Positions 23,817 through 35,804 of a stretch of DNA of 64,000 bases are shown piece after piece. Source of the DNA: Rostrohypoxylon terebratum (taxonomy: Eukaryota > Ascomycota > Sordariomycetes > Xylariales > Hypoxylaceae); assembly GCA_022497145.1 (NCBI GenBank), contig MU385925.1:1-64000 (forward strand). Reading direction: 5' to 3'. The first letter of the stretch is position 1. Each line of letters begins with the position of its first letter. Under the pieces are notes generated by a model that was not told the origin of the DNA, made no database searches, and was given only the letters and a program-made list of their open reading frames with translations. A program made the translations under genes and the position numbers.

Positions 23817-25289
23817 GAACCTTCTTTGGTTCTCCTGCAAGGCCGATGTAACGTAGCCGGCCAATGATAGAGTAACGAACTTCCAGAATTGTGATGTATT
23901 ATATTGTGTATATTAAGATACCCCTTTGCTGACGTACGACGTCGAGTTTAAATCGTTGTACGCGGTCATACTATATCGTGAAGGGAGTAGGGAGTAGGAT
24001 ATTTGGCGCTTTGAGCTCTCGAGAATTCCTGGACGAATTTGTCAAAAATGTTTCCTAAAAAAGAAAGTAACTTGGTACTGGTGCCGAATCTACGCAGTAT
24101 TGAACTTGTCCGTAGCTTGTGGATAGGTAGTGTCTTCTCAGAGCCGTACAGGACCGTGCGAGCCGTTAGAGGTGTGTTGGTGAACTACCTAGTAGGTATC
24201 GCTGAAGATCCATTGGAAATGAACGCCGTTTCTGGTGGAATGCGGATTTGTTAGCAGCTGCGGAATTCTATAACCGAGCAAAAACCAACGAGAAAGCTGT
24301 TCAGCTCTTTAGTAGTCTCTTAATAGATCGATCGTGTTGATATCGGTGTATCGAAGATAAAATCAGCTGTGCCGCAGCCTTACATACATTTTAGACTCGT
24401 GGATCTCGCGATCATTTTTACGCACATTACATAGGTTTTTAGGAGATCTAGCCGAAGGAGTTCGATACACTATTAATCCAGGACGGGAAGAACGGGCGGA
24501 GAAGGATGGACATGGGGGGCTTAATTCTACCCACCACTCCCTTCACTCCCACACACTTCTCTCAAGCCACCTAATTCAGATCCAGCCCTAATAGCGCGCG
24601 CCTTGATGAGCAACAATGCAACACAGTCTACATCCTACGAACTGTACTAGAAGTAGAAAGTCTTGGAGATGGTGCTATGCGCTAACTTCCTTGGAACTGG
24701 ACCGGCTTTGTCCCGCCCTTCATATCGTACGTTTCGTTTGAAGGAGCCCGTTCGCAGTTTATTTCACCCTGTTCGCCCGTGGCCGGCACTTAATAAGGGG
24801 GGTACGCTAAAGAGAACATAGATCTTACTGCGTGACCATTCTAAAATAAGGCTGATGGTTGATAAGCTCAGGCATTAGGTAGTAAGGGCAAATGCAGACG
24901 GAATCACATTGCCGAGGCAAATACCTAGTACTAGGTAAGAATAGCGTAGCAAAAGAAGACCGAAGTTGTCAATCTAAATTACGGCGTCGCAATGCCACGC
25001 ACGTTCAAACATCAAAAACAAGACGAGGTGTTTAGAGGGCCGGAGAGTCACCTCGTGAAGCCACATCATTACTAATTATCTTCAGCTTGTAACCCTACAC
25101 TTACTATCTGCATTACGTACTAGGTAGGTAGGTACTTATCCTCTACCCACCTAGCAGATATACATAGTAAACCTGGAAACCTGGTAGCAAAAGCAAAGTG
25201 CGAAAAAAAAAAGAAAAAAAAAACCTAGGACCTAGGTATCTACCATTGCCTAGAAATTCGGCAACCGGAAAGAATAGTGTCTGGGGAAC
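23817..25289. other. Spacer between FAD oxidase and cupin gene
   Basis: No gene is supported. Features are a purine run near 25201-25222 and one copy of the 15-bp word ACCTAGGACCTAGGT (25223-25237), 50 bp before the proposed cupin start codon. Confidence 0.5.
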
Positions 25290-26170
25290 ATGGCTAAGGA
25301 TCCATATCTAGGGCGCGTGATTACGGCGTAAGTAGCTTCTCCCCGATCGAAGTTCCAACGCATGTGGGAACCGAATTCTAGAGCGGGATGAGCCAGGAAA
25401 TTTGTTTCTGTTGTCGCTAAACATGAGGATCGTCGGTCGCCCCGCTGCAGCTTCGAGGGCGGCATCACCACACGGGTGATCACCCACCCCTCTCATCCCG
25501 ATCGCGTGTTCGCCTACGAAGTGACATTCCTGCTTCAGCATCCACGCGTCATCGCTGTCGCGTCCCAGAAGCCGCCGTTGCACTTCCACCCCCATCAAGA
25601 GGAATACCTACAAGTGCTCGAAGGACGCTTGGCGTTCGAGATAGAAGGAAAGGAGCACATCCTCGGACCCGAAGATGGAGAGGTCAGCGTTCGCCCGTGG
25701 ACGAACCATAGGCTGTACTCGCCGGTTTCCAAGGGTTCCGAGGACGATTCGAAAGTGACGAGGTTCTTGCTTTCGGCTGATAACACGCCCGAATTATTCA
25801 GGCTTGATACAGTATTTTTCGAGAATTGGTATGCCTACCAGGATCAGGTAGTCGTCAAAGGCGAGAAGATCGATTTAATCCAGGTAATGAGCGTACGTGA
25901 TCAGTCCACCACAGTCTGTAGGCTGCTTCGTTGACTTCCAGTTCGTAGATGTTCGATGCAGGCGGTTCTTACCTGTCACTACCGTGGTGGGTACCGTTCA
26001 GCAGGACGATAGCACGAGGGTTGGGAATTCTGGTAGGTAGATGGATCGGAGGCATTTTGGGATATAGGCCATTTCACCGTAAATGGACGACAGATTGGAA
26101 TTCTGCATGTCACAAGATGGAAAAGTCAATATTTCAAAGACGGTTTGCTGATCGATCGAAGACGGAGTAA
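25290..26170 (+). CDS. Cupin-domain protein
   Basis: Three exons, 25290-25327, 25451-25883 and 25949-26170, give 230 residues. The 38-nt first exon uses a perfect donor (gtaagt) and a ctgcag acceptor and makes the frame start with Met; this part is less certain than the rest. The cupin barrel (about residues 20-140) shows HFHPHQEEYLQVLEGRL, with two His and a Glu typical of the metal site, then RPWTNHRLYSP as the second motif. The C-terminal part GGSYLSLPWWVPFSRTIARGLGILVGRWIGGILGYRP is hydrophobic and may touch a membrane. Cupins include dioxygenases, isomerases and cyclases, so the reaction cannot be named. Its place next to the SDR and FAD oxidase suggests a tailoring step. It converges on the SDR gene with a 241-bp gap. 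Confidence 0.82.
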
Positions 26171-26411
26171 AGTCGACTGGCCACCTGGCCACAAAAGCAC
26201 TGTATGAATGTAGCAGTGGCTTGAAGATGGCGCTCGCTTCGTTGCGCACGAAATCCATAGGAATATCAAGTGGAAATTAAGTACATTCGCAAAGAAGACA
26301 GAAGTCCGCCGCGTATCTCGTAACCTACAATGTCCATACCAAAATTCATATCTGATACCTACTTACTTACCTACCTACCTACCTCTTATCCTCGTCTCCC
26401 ACTTTCCTCAT

Positions 26412-27477
26412 TCAAATGCTCTCCGCGAGAGCGGTGTTCTCCTTCGTAATTTTTGCCCATTCGGCACTCTTAACCCACAATTTCTGCTGCTTATCCTCGT
26501 TTAGACTATCCGGAGAGCTATCCTCTTTCTTCAGCTGTTGCAGGTAGCCACGCTCCCCTGGATGCGCTTTGTTGGTGGCAAGGTCGATAACATCCGCGCC
26601 AGCATCCGCCGCCGTGCGTAAGGTCGGGTCTGCGTAGCGGAGAACGGGACGCAAAGGTTGAAGCGCAAACCTCTGAACGTATTGAAGGAACTTGGGCGTG
26701 TTCGTGCGCAATGCTCGAGAATCAGTTAGGTTGCCCGGGTCAATTATGATGGTCGTGATCTTGCGCAGCTCCTCGTTCTAGATATGGGTCAATGTGTTGC
26801 TCGTCTTCATGATTCAGTGGAATAAAGATAGTGCTTGATACACATACCTTCTCAAGATATCTATTCAGCGCAAATCCCCACATGAGGATAGCCAATTTAG
26901 AATTGGCGTATCTGTTGAAGCCGCGGCCGAGCTTATCGGCGTCCGGAGAGGCTTTCAACAAGGTATCCAGATCGTCGGGGATACCTGGAGGGTATTTCTC
27001 CAGTCCATTCTTGCCAGGGAAGTGTCCATCACTGGTGAAAAGGACGATACGGCCACCTTCAGGTCCAAAACTTCCTAAAAGTCGAAGGATCAAGGCAACG
27101 TGAGAAATGTGGTTCACCTGGATAGTTGTCTCGACGCCATCCGCCGTGAACTCGGGATCGCGAGCCAAATTCCAATAGTAAGCATTACACACAATGCTAG
27201 CAAGAGGTGGTAGCTTCTTCTCAGCAACCTCGGCAGCAATTGTGTCAGCAAACTCGTGCACGGCACCGAGGTTAGCTAGATCCAGCTGACGGATAGATGT
27301 CTGAGCCTTCGGGAAGCTCGCGATCGTCTCACGAAGTTTCTTGGTGTTGGGGTCCGAATCCTCAGTATTGCGGACAGTCAAGATAGCTGTATAATCGGGA
27401 TATTTCTCTAAGAGGCACTTCACGGCGGGGATGGCAAGAGAGCCGTTTGCTCCAGTAATGATGATAGAGCCAGTCAT
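26412..27477 (-). CDS. Short-chain dehydrogenase/reductase, ketoreductase-like
   Basis: Two exons, 27477-26848 and 26777-26412, joined by a 70-nt intron (gtatgt...tctag), give 331 residues. The nucleotide-binding motif TGANGSLA is at residues 8-15. The catalytic set is Ser149 (LFTSDGH), Tyr190 and Lys194 (YANSK), and CNAYYW replaces the usual NNAG motif. Length and the C-terminal extension resemble the 3-ketosteroid-reductase-like or retinol-dehydrogenase-like SDRs common in fungal clusters. It should reduce a ketone or oxidise an alcohol with NAD(P). No signal peptide or clear membrane helix is seen. It ends next to the cupin gene and marks the right limit of the proposed cluster. The family is certain, the substrate unknown. 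Confidence 0.9.
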
Positions 27478-30400
27478 GCTGTAGTATATATATAAGTGCT
27501 TTACAGTATGTGTAACGAGTTGTATCTTGACAGCTGCCGTTGAGTTCCAACTATAGCTCTTAAGTTTAGGTGCTTAGATAGCTGTTAAAAGTTTAGTTAG
27601 AGATGAAGGAACGAGCTATCTATTACTGGAGCCTACTAGGTAGGTCCTTTGACTACCTAAAGTAAATGTGTAAGTGGACAAGGACCGGGACAGCTTTGTA
27701 AGCTACCTATGGTCCACTTTGACTATGGCGTAACTGAACCGCCGGCCGGTGACATAGCCTTACTGCATGACGATGCCTACATGATAGGTATACGTATATT
27801 CTTCAAGGTCGAAGGGTACCTTGTCACGAGGCTTGTAATAGGTATGCTGCGGATGTATTTCGTTAGCGGAATCCTTAAAGACTATAATGGAGTTGCATTA
27901 CTAGCGTAGATCGTCGACATATTGACCGGCCATCCTGATCCTTTGACACAGTGAGAAGCACTGTATGGGAGTCAGGGGACCATCGTAAGAGCTCAATGGG
28001 CACTATTCGGCAAAACGTTCAGTGGCCGGGGTATGCTGTAACTCTCCGACCTGGACAATGGACAATGACACACAGTCAACAAATCCACAATATAGGAATT
28101 CGTACTGTACGCCAGAAAAATGCAACATTCAAAAGTAACCCTGCAACTTCAAGTTTACTCGAAGGAGTCAGGATGAATGTTTTTCTTCGGATACAATAGG
28201 AGCCATTTCCTGTTTACCGTCAGTTTCTACTATAGTTGATGGAGAAGAGATTCGTCACATTTATTAGAAAAACGAACCATTGCTTATAAACTTACCTAGG
28301 TCCTAGGTATTTACTTAAACATCATGGATTAGTTCGGTAGCGTACCATTAACGTGTAAAACAAGTAGACCTGAAGGTGTATGTTGCAGAATAGAATGGGG
28401 TCGTTTCTAAGCAGGCCAAAGGTGGGACGAATGAACAAGGATACACGTGGTTTATTAGAAGAGTCGTGATGACAATAAAGTTGAGTGTTTATAGAGTTTC
28501 TGAATGCTTTGTGTGAATACGAATTTCCACGATTTTATTTTCCTAGCGGTAGCGTGTGCTTACAACAGAGCGTCTTGCTAGTGCTCGATAATTGCGACTT
28601 ATAGTCAATGAATCTTTCTAGGTAGCTGGAGGCGCTAAGGGAGCTATGGCAGAGGCATCGAGGCGCCAGTGAGCAGCCATCCTTAAGGCATACATAAATA
28701 TTAAGCTCGTAGTAAAAGTGAAATCTAATATCTCCGAAAACACGGCGACGAGATTTCCTTATCTCTATGAGGCAAGTCATCGGGGCAAACGATAAACGTC
28801 TGGCATCTGCATGATCCTATCAGCTATTTCGGTCCTTTTAGTAAGAAGTTATACTATTGGTCACGGGAGCAGATTTTCGTTAACATTGGTTTTATATTAT
28901 TCTGGAGTATTAACGAGGCTTCAGCTCGGATTTCTGGATCTTACAGCCGTTGTGGCGCCGAGTCTTCGGAGACTCCCGTGTAGAACTGGGGGAATGGGGG
29001 AATGGGGGAATCCCAAAAAACGGGGATAATACGATCTGACAAGGAACGTCTCGGCACTTGCTTAATTGATCGTCAATACTATGTATGATAGATGAATAGA
29101 TGTATCGGGATGCTGCCGAGGTTCGTTAGACATTATTATTCTCTTCTCTTGATGTCGAGCTGAGGTTATTTTTGGCGTCTCTTCTAGCAACACCTAACAA
29201 GAAACAAGTTCTCCAATGTGCACCTGTGCATCTGTGCATCTGTGCATGTAATGGCCTGGCCTGTTCGATTCGGACCACTAGGGGGCATCCGGGATATTTA
29301 TGAGGCAGATCAGATCATATATGTTGTACGAAGCTGGGATCAAGCTGCAGAGAAAACGGTACTGACGGTAGAGGCTTGATATGAGGACCCTTAAACCCAC
29401 CAATGACGTCAATCCTATCGGCGGGTTGATAATGACATGAACCTATACATATACCCGTGACTCATCCATACGTACATAGGTAAGCAGCGTGTGGCGCGTG
29501 CACAGGGGGGGGGGGGGCGTCGGAGGTTGTCCAGGAGCAAGGACAAGCATGAGTACCGCATCCGCATAGGATGGATATTATTAATATCCATTCATTCTGC
29601 CAACGCCAATGCCAATGGCAACGGCAACGGCAACGGCAACGGAACGGATTGATGCCGATGGTGAAGGGTGACTTGGAAGTCAGAAACCAATTAGGTTCAT
29701 TTCGTCTGCTGCTGCATGGTCATGGTCATGGTCATGGTCGTGGTCGTGGTCGTGGTCGTGGTCATGGAATGACAACATCCAAGTTTGGAACACCCACATT
29801 TCGGATTCGGATTTTGGGAGTTGTTGGAGTGCAGTGGGAGTGGGAGTTGGAGGGGTTGACCAAATTTATGTTCCGTTGATGGACAAAATTGAAATCATAT
29901 TTGGAAGGTCGAAATTGATGGAGCTGCCTCTGTACCTATGTACTATGGATAATCACGGATATCATGGTACGACCTTTTGATTCATAGTTCATAGGACCAT
30001 AGGACCTAGGTATAGTTCATATAGTTCATCATAGTTCTTACCATGGGCATGTACATATATCTTTAAGAGATTACGATACTCTAATGAAGCTAACCTTAAT
30101 CAACTCGAGTCAGCTGTACCTAGTAGGTAATACCTAGTACTGTATGAAGAAGCGCGCTTACTTCGTACCCCGCGGCAAACTGTGCCAACATGCATTAATA
30201 CAGTACTTTTAACTCTTTAAATACATGGATGGTTTCTCTCAGGTAGGCGCGCCGGTCCAAGCCGCCCCCAAAACACACAAGACCTGGCAGTCTGGCAGTC
30301 AGGCAGTCAGAAAGTCTGGGCAGCTGCGTCACTGGGCACGGTCGTCACCTGCCCGCAATGTGCATACCTAACGCCGACCAATTCGGAAGTAGAGGATACA

Positions 30401-31321
30401 TTTTTCTCACAAGTCACCACGATTGACCACGCAGCACCATCACTTGAGTGAGTAAGTATGTAGTACATCCACACCTCTAGGGTTTTCCAAATCAGTACAG
30501 ACGCACCTCCCTTGATTCCCTTGATTATTATTAACATTAACCTTGGAACCTTGGAACCTTGAAGCCTGTAAGATACTGCCGTATTGCCAGCCCTGGGGGG
30601 GCCCCGGCGGTGCGCTGCGTATCGTACCTACCTACCTACCTACATACCTACCTAGTACCTATTACCTCCAGTCCTAACTTACCTCCAGCTAGTCCTACTA
30701 GTGGGCTAGTACCACTGTACCAGCAGTAGCCCTAGTACTGTATTGTACCAAGTTGGCCAAGTCCTCTTTTTGCTCTCTCTCTCTTTCCCAACAATCATCA
30801 CAAAGTCAACCCCATCTTCGCATCTATCGTTGTTCCCCAATTTCTATTTTTTTTGTTCTCTCTTTCTTCATCTTGCGAATTGCGAATTACATCACCATCA
30901 TCTTCACGTAAATGGGGAAGGGAAAGCGACGGCCGGTCACTGCGCTCGTTTCATTCAAGATTTCCTTATTCTTTTCTTCCCTCGACTAACTTGAGCATTG
31001 AAGTTGAAATTGAAGTTGAAAACAATTGGACGGTATAGTAAATTACTCCCAACTATTACTTACTACCACCACTACTATTACCACTATTACCATTCCCATC
31101 CACCACCAAAACTACCAATACCACTACCACCTTACCGCTACCCCTCGATCCACCTTGTTGAATCCTTCGAAATCGAAATCGTCATCCACCGTCCCCGCCG
31201 ACAATCCACCTAGTCGCTATAGACGCCCAAAATACCTACTCGAGACCTATAAATCCCAGAAAAAGAAGGACGAGATATCGACTCGACTACCTATTAAAAT
31301 TAACCAACCGGATTCGCCAAA
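27478..31321. other. Gene-poor spacer and grrA-type leader
   Basis: I see no gene in the 3.8 kb before the F-box gene. It holds one ACCTAGGTCCTAGGT word (28294-28308), a G13 run (29505-29517), the simple repeats at 29617-29762 and several GTAGGTA words. The last 500 bp are pyrimidine-rich (CT runs near 30770-30870), as is common in fungal promoters and leaders. Confidence 0.55.
29617..29762 (+). repeat. Hexamer tandem repeats
   Basis: Four copies of GGCAAC (29617-29640), then four of CATGGT followed by four of CGTGGT (29715-29762). An open frame across them reads as a Gly-His/Gly-Arg run, which is an artefact of the repeats. Confidence 0.85.
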
Positions 31322-33861
31322 ATGCGACCTCCGGCTCCCTCTCTCGATGTCATAGCGGCTCGCAACTCTGCCGCTGCCGCCGCCGCCGCCGCCGCTGCTG
31401 CTGCTGCTGCTGCCAATGGTACCGCTGCCACCGCTCCAGCCGCCAGCACTCCTTCGGGCTCCAATCCGAACACAACAAGCCAGGCGGACGATGCGAGGGA
31501 TTCGAGGTCATCTTCGTCGACTAACTCCCCTGTTCCTGCGGATAACGAAGAATCTGATTTCTTCCATGTAGCAAATGATTCTCAATCTTCTCTAGGAGTG
31601 GTACCCAACTTGCAAGACATGCAAGTGACCGATCAGGAATGTCTCCCCACCGTCGCTGCCCTTCCCAGCGAGATCCTCATCAGCATATTCTCTCGGATCA
31701 ACAGCCCCGGCGAGCTCTTGAATTGTATGTTGACCTGTAAGCGATGGGCCCGCAATGTAGTCGAGATCCTTTGGCATCGCCCTACTTGCACCTCGTGGCA
31801 GAAGCATAAGTCTATCTGCGCTACACTGGGCATGGAGAGACCATACTTCACATACACCGACTTTGTTAAACGCCTTAACTTGGCCGCGTTAGCCGACAAG
31901 GTCAACGATGGCAGCGTTATTCCGCTTGCCGTCTGCACCCGAGTTGAGCGTCTAACATTGACCAATTGTCAGGGATTGACTGATTTGGGGTTGATACCCC
32001 TTGTCAAGAGCAACCAACACCTGTTGGCGCTAGATATCTCCGGCGACGCCAACGTTACCGAGAAGTCTATCATTGCCATCGCCGAGAATTGTCGCAGACT
32101 CCAGGGTCTTAACGTGTCGAATTGCAAACAGATCTCTAATGAGAGTTTGATCCAGCTTGCTGAGAGTTGTAGATTCATCAAGAGAGTAAGTTGCTTTCCC
32201 TTCCTCTTCTCTAATCATTTCTGCCCTCATTCTCTGTGTAATGGATTATAATAAGTCTACCCATACAAGAAGTATAATGTTGGATAAGGCCGCTAAACTC
32301 TTGTAACCAGCTTAAATTGAACGATTGCCATCAGCTCAACGACGCTGCCGTCGTTGCCTTCGCCAACAACTGTCCGAATATTTTGGAGATCGATCTTCAT
32401 CAATGTGTAAACATTGGCAACGAACCTGTTACCGCCCTTTTGTCCAAAGGACAAGCCCTTCGAGAATTTCGACTCGTGAATTGCGACCTCATTGACGACG
32501 GCGCATTTCTGTCACTACCTTCCAATAGGATCTACGAGCACCTCCGAATCCTTGACCTTACCTCGTGTACCCGACTTACAGATCGCGCTGTTGAGCGCAT
32601 CATTGAAGTAGCCCCGCGATTACGAAACTTGATCCTAGCCAAGTGTAGTAACATTACCGATGCTGCCGTATATGCTATATCCCGCCTGGGCAAGAATCTA
32701 CATTTCATCCATCTTGGCCATTGCAGACATATCACCGACGATGCGGTCAAGCGATTAGTGCAGTGCTGTAATCGCATTCGCTATGTGGACCTCGGCTGTT
32801 GCACCCATCTTACGGACGAGTCGGTTATACAGTTAGCACGGCTTCCGAAACTAAAGCGCATTGGGTTGGTAAAATGTAGTAGTATCACGGACGATAGCAT
32901 GTATGCGTTGGCCGGGGCAAACCGCCATGCTCAGTCCAGACGTAACACAGCTGGCACTACCGCTAGACGACACGAGTATCACGCAGGTAGTTTGGAACGA
33001 GTTCATCTTAGCTACTGTACCAACTTGACACTTCCAGTATGTTTCAATTTACCCCGGGATACTTGTTGAGAAGAGGAGCAAGCTAACGTGTCTACAGAGT
33101 ATCATCAAGTTGCTTAACTGCTGTCCAAGACTCACACATCTGAGTTTGACCGGCGTGCCCGCTTTCCTCCGCGACGACTTAGAGAACTTCTGTCGTGAAG
33201 CCCCACCAGGTAGGTATCCCGATTCCTTCTGTTTGTTCACCAAACACTAAGATGACTGTTAGATTTCACCGAGCATCAGCGCGCCGTATTCTGCGTCTTC
33301 TCCGGTCAAGGCGTCACCGGTCTCCGGAACTATTTCAATACCCAACCTGAGTTTGCCGAGTACCACACGCAGCAACAGAATCTCTTTGCCCCGCGAAGAA
33401 CCATCCAAATTACCCAAGACGTGGGCCAGGGCCAGCCACTTCTCACCGCACCAGCGCCTGACATGGATGGTTTCGACGATGCTGACGGTGTTGAGGATGA
33501 CGACATGGGCGACGGAAGTGAGATCGCCTTAGAGACAGAGAACCCTACGAACGGGTCCAATGCCGCGATCCCGCCTCCTCCACCCCCTCCACCGCATCAC
33601 CCTGTCGCCGTCTCACCCCTCCCACCTGGAGCTCCCGCACGTGAAATTGAAGTCTTCCAATTGCCGTCGCTGGTCACAGGAGACGCTGGTAGGACCCCCC
33701 TTCTCTCGGCTCGGCCGAGGCCTGCTGCAAGAGCCACGGGCAGCGCACCAGGTCCCAGCACTGCCGGTCAAGGTGTTTTTACGAACCAGGATAATTCCGG
33801 TCCCAGCACGGCTTCTATGCAGGGAAATGTGGAAGACGACGACGAGGATAGACGATCGTAG
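31322..33861 (+). CDS. grrA: F-box/leucine-rich-repeat SCF ubiquitin ligase subunit
   Basis: Four exons, 31322-32185, 32311-33036, 33098-33209 and 33263-33861, give 766 residues. It matches the Grr1/GrrA family, the substrate receptor of an SCF E3 ligase that in yeast marks cyclins and nutrient-signalling proteins for degradation and in Aspergillus nidulans is needed for ascospore formation. A polyalanine tract lies near residues 17-31 and a Ser/Thr-rich stretch follows. The F-box is near 113-155 (LPSEILISIFSRINSPGELL, CKRWARNVVEILWHRP). About a dozen cysteine-containing LRRs follow (repeats of the type L-x-L-x2-C-x2-I/L-T-D-x2-V). The tail has FTEHQRAVFCVFSGQGV, an acidic patch (DGVEDDDMGDG), an eight-proline run and a low-complexity end. 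Family certain; substrates here inferred from homologues. Confidence 0.95.
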
Positions 33862-35804
33862 GCTTTGATTTGTTGCTCCTCGCCATCTTCTGATGGAACA
33901 CCGACAAACTCCGTTTATTTTAAATGTGCAACGCTCTAGGCTTTTATAGACGCTTGTCTAGTGCAGCCGTACGTCTTGGAAATGGAACATGTATTAGACC
34001 GCCTAAAAAAGGTGTTGGGGCCTATCAGAACCGTGGGTGGCTTTTTCGCGCCCAACTCGCCTCTATCCTCGTACACGATTTCCATTCCTGCTATCCCGAC
34101 TAGGCTGAGGACCGTACAAATCCCATTGTCTAATCAAGTCGCATTTAGTACGAGACGACGTTGAACGGTACGCTTGGAGTTATTGGCCGTCTTGAGCCCT
34201 ATATCAAATTGCAACGATGGTTCGGACAAACCAATTGGAGGCAGCATCTAGGCTACGGGCCTGTGCTAAGGATGGCGCGCCTCCCAAAACGATTAATAGC
34301 ACAAAACCCCATTTATACAGAAACAAAACAGCACAGCTGAGCAAGTTCACGATGCAAACGATGGCGGCGTATAGGCGATGAACATAGTTTTGCGGGAGTC
34401 AAAAGAGTCATAAGATACCAAGTGTGATCATTGTTGTCGGAAGGGGTGGTTATGATGAAACAATGCAGTTATGCAACGTTTACTATTTGCTCCCTGTTTA
34501 TTTCGCAGTGCTGTAGCAAGCTATAGGCGGGTTCGGTTCTTCGTTGCAGACACATCATTGAGGCTGCTAGATGTCCTATGAATAGAAAATTCAATCTGTT
34601 CTCTTACCATGTTATATTGTTATATGTTGTCTTTCTCTGTCAAATGCTCAGTGTAGGCCGATGAGCCAATGGCTACCCAGGTACTAGGTAAGCACCTACT
34701 AGGTAGATGTCTTGTGTTTTTGAGAGTGTTATGTAGGAGGATTTGAGTGGGTAGGTGCCAGGTAGGTAATCTAAGATTGAGTGAGGCAGGCATAGAAAAC
34801 ATCCATCTACGTCGTACTAACTATTATTTCGAACTACTGACGTTGCTTCCGCCTTATGTGACCCGGGAAAAATTCATAAGGGATTCTTTGATCGGTTAAA
34901 GCAAGCGGGGGTCGGAAGGAAAGGAAAGGAAGTAGCAGCGACTGTGACCGTAGGAAGTAAAAAGCAGAAGGCAGAAAGTACTACCTAGCACTTTCGGTGT
35001 GTGGTGATTTGTTTCGGTCCCGAGCCCCCACACCTGGTCAGGGACCGGTACCGAAGATTTTATCAGCAGCCTATCTTTCTATCGATAAGATGGTTGATAT
35101 CGATAGACACCCCCGGCTCCGGGATTCTTCATTTCTCATCCATTCTCATCCATTCTCGTCCCTTCTCATTCACATAATTCACGTAATTCACTACTCATGA
35201 CTCGGTCGCATCCGTAAATGACGAGACTAACGTGACATTTCCGTAACATCAGCTTCCGGGGGTACTCGTATTAGCAGATTCATCGGGTTCTAGATGAATA
35301 GTGTAGATGGACGGACGCCTACGCAAATGGAGTTGTTTAGCCTCTAATGGCCTCTAATGGCCCTAATGGCCCCCTAATGGCTCGATGTCCTGTCGAATCA
35401 GGAGTCGAATATGCCACTCAATCGTCCTAGAGCCGGCCTACCTCAATATCTGGCTTCATGAAACATAGCGCAGTCCTCATTTCTCGGTATTCGGATCCAT
35501 TGAAAAGTCCCTCCTTGCGAAGTATGAGCTCTCGACGAGAGGTAAAGATATATAAAGGGTCTAGGTTTCCCGTCTCCAGGAATGGTGATATTATGTCCCA
35601 GTAACAATCACAATCACAATCACAAATCACAACCACAACCACAACTACAACTACAACCACAACTACAACTACAACTACAACTACAACTACAACCACAAGT
35701 AAACACACTTCATGTCTCACGTCTCACGTCTATCTGGGCTTAACGGTTTGAAAAATTACCTCACACAACTGTCCACACGAGAGCATCATCATCATCGTCG
35801 TACC
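33862..35804. other. Spacer with CAA-rich leader
   Basis: No gene is supported. It contains the 3' flank of the F-box gene, short repeats of the CTAATGG type (about 35343-35380) and the CAA-rich tract (35603-35698) just before the monooxygenase. Confidence 0.5.
35603..35698 (+). repeat. CAA-rich tract (ACAACT/ACAACC repeats)
   Basis: About 96 nt of near-perfect CAA-type hexamers end some 106 nt before the preferred start of the FAD monooxygenase, so they probably lie in its leader. The minus strand reads as a polyvaline frame, which is not a gene. Confidence 0.85.

Noticed and set aside
29571..29879. Frame with Gly-His and Gly-Arg repeats
   Set aside because: Produced by CATGGT/CGTGGT tandem hexamers; flanking residues show no family or signal.
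10000..30000. Possible PKS, NRPS, DMATS or terpene cyclase backbone gene
   Set aside because: Looked for ketosynthase, adenylation, DMATS and DDxxD cyclase motifs in the frames; none seen. Any backbone gene would have to lie elsewhere.
35427..35720. Minus-strand frame with a run of about 25 valines
   Set aside because: It is the reverse reading of the CAA-rich repeat; no domain and no start context.
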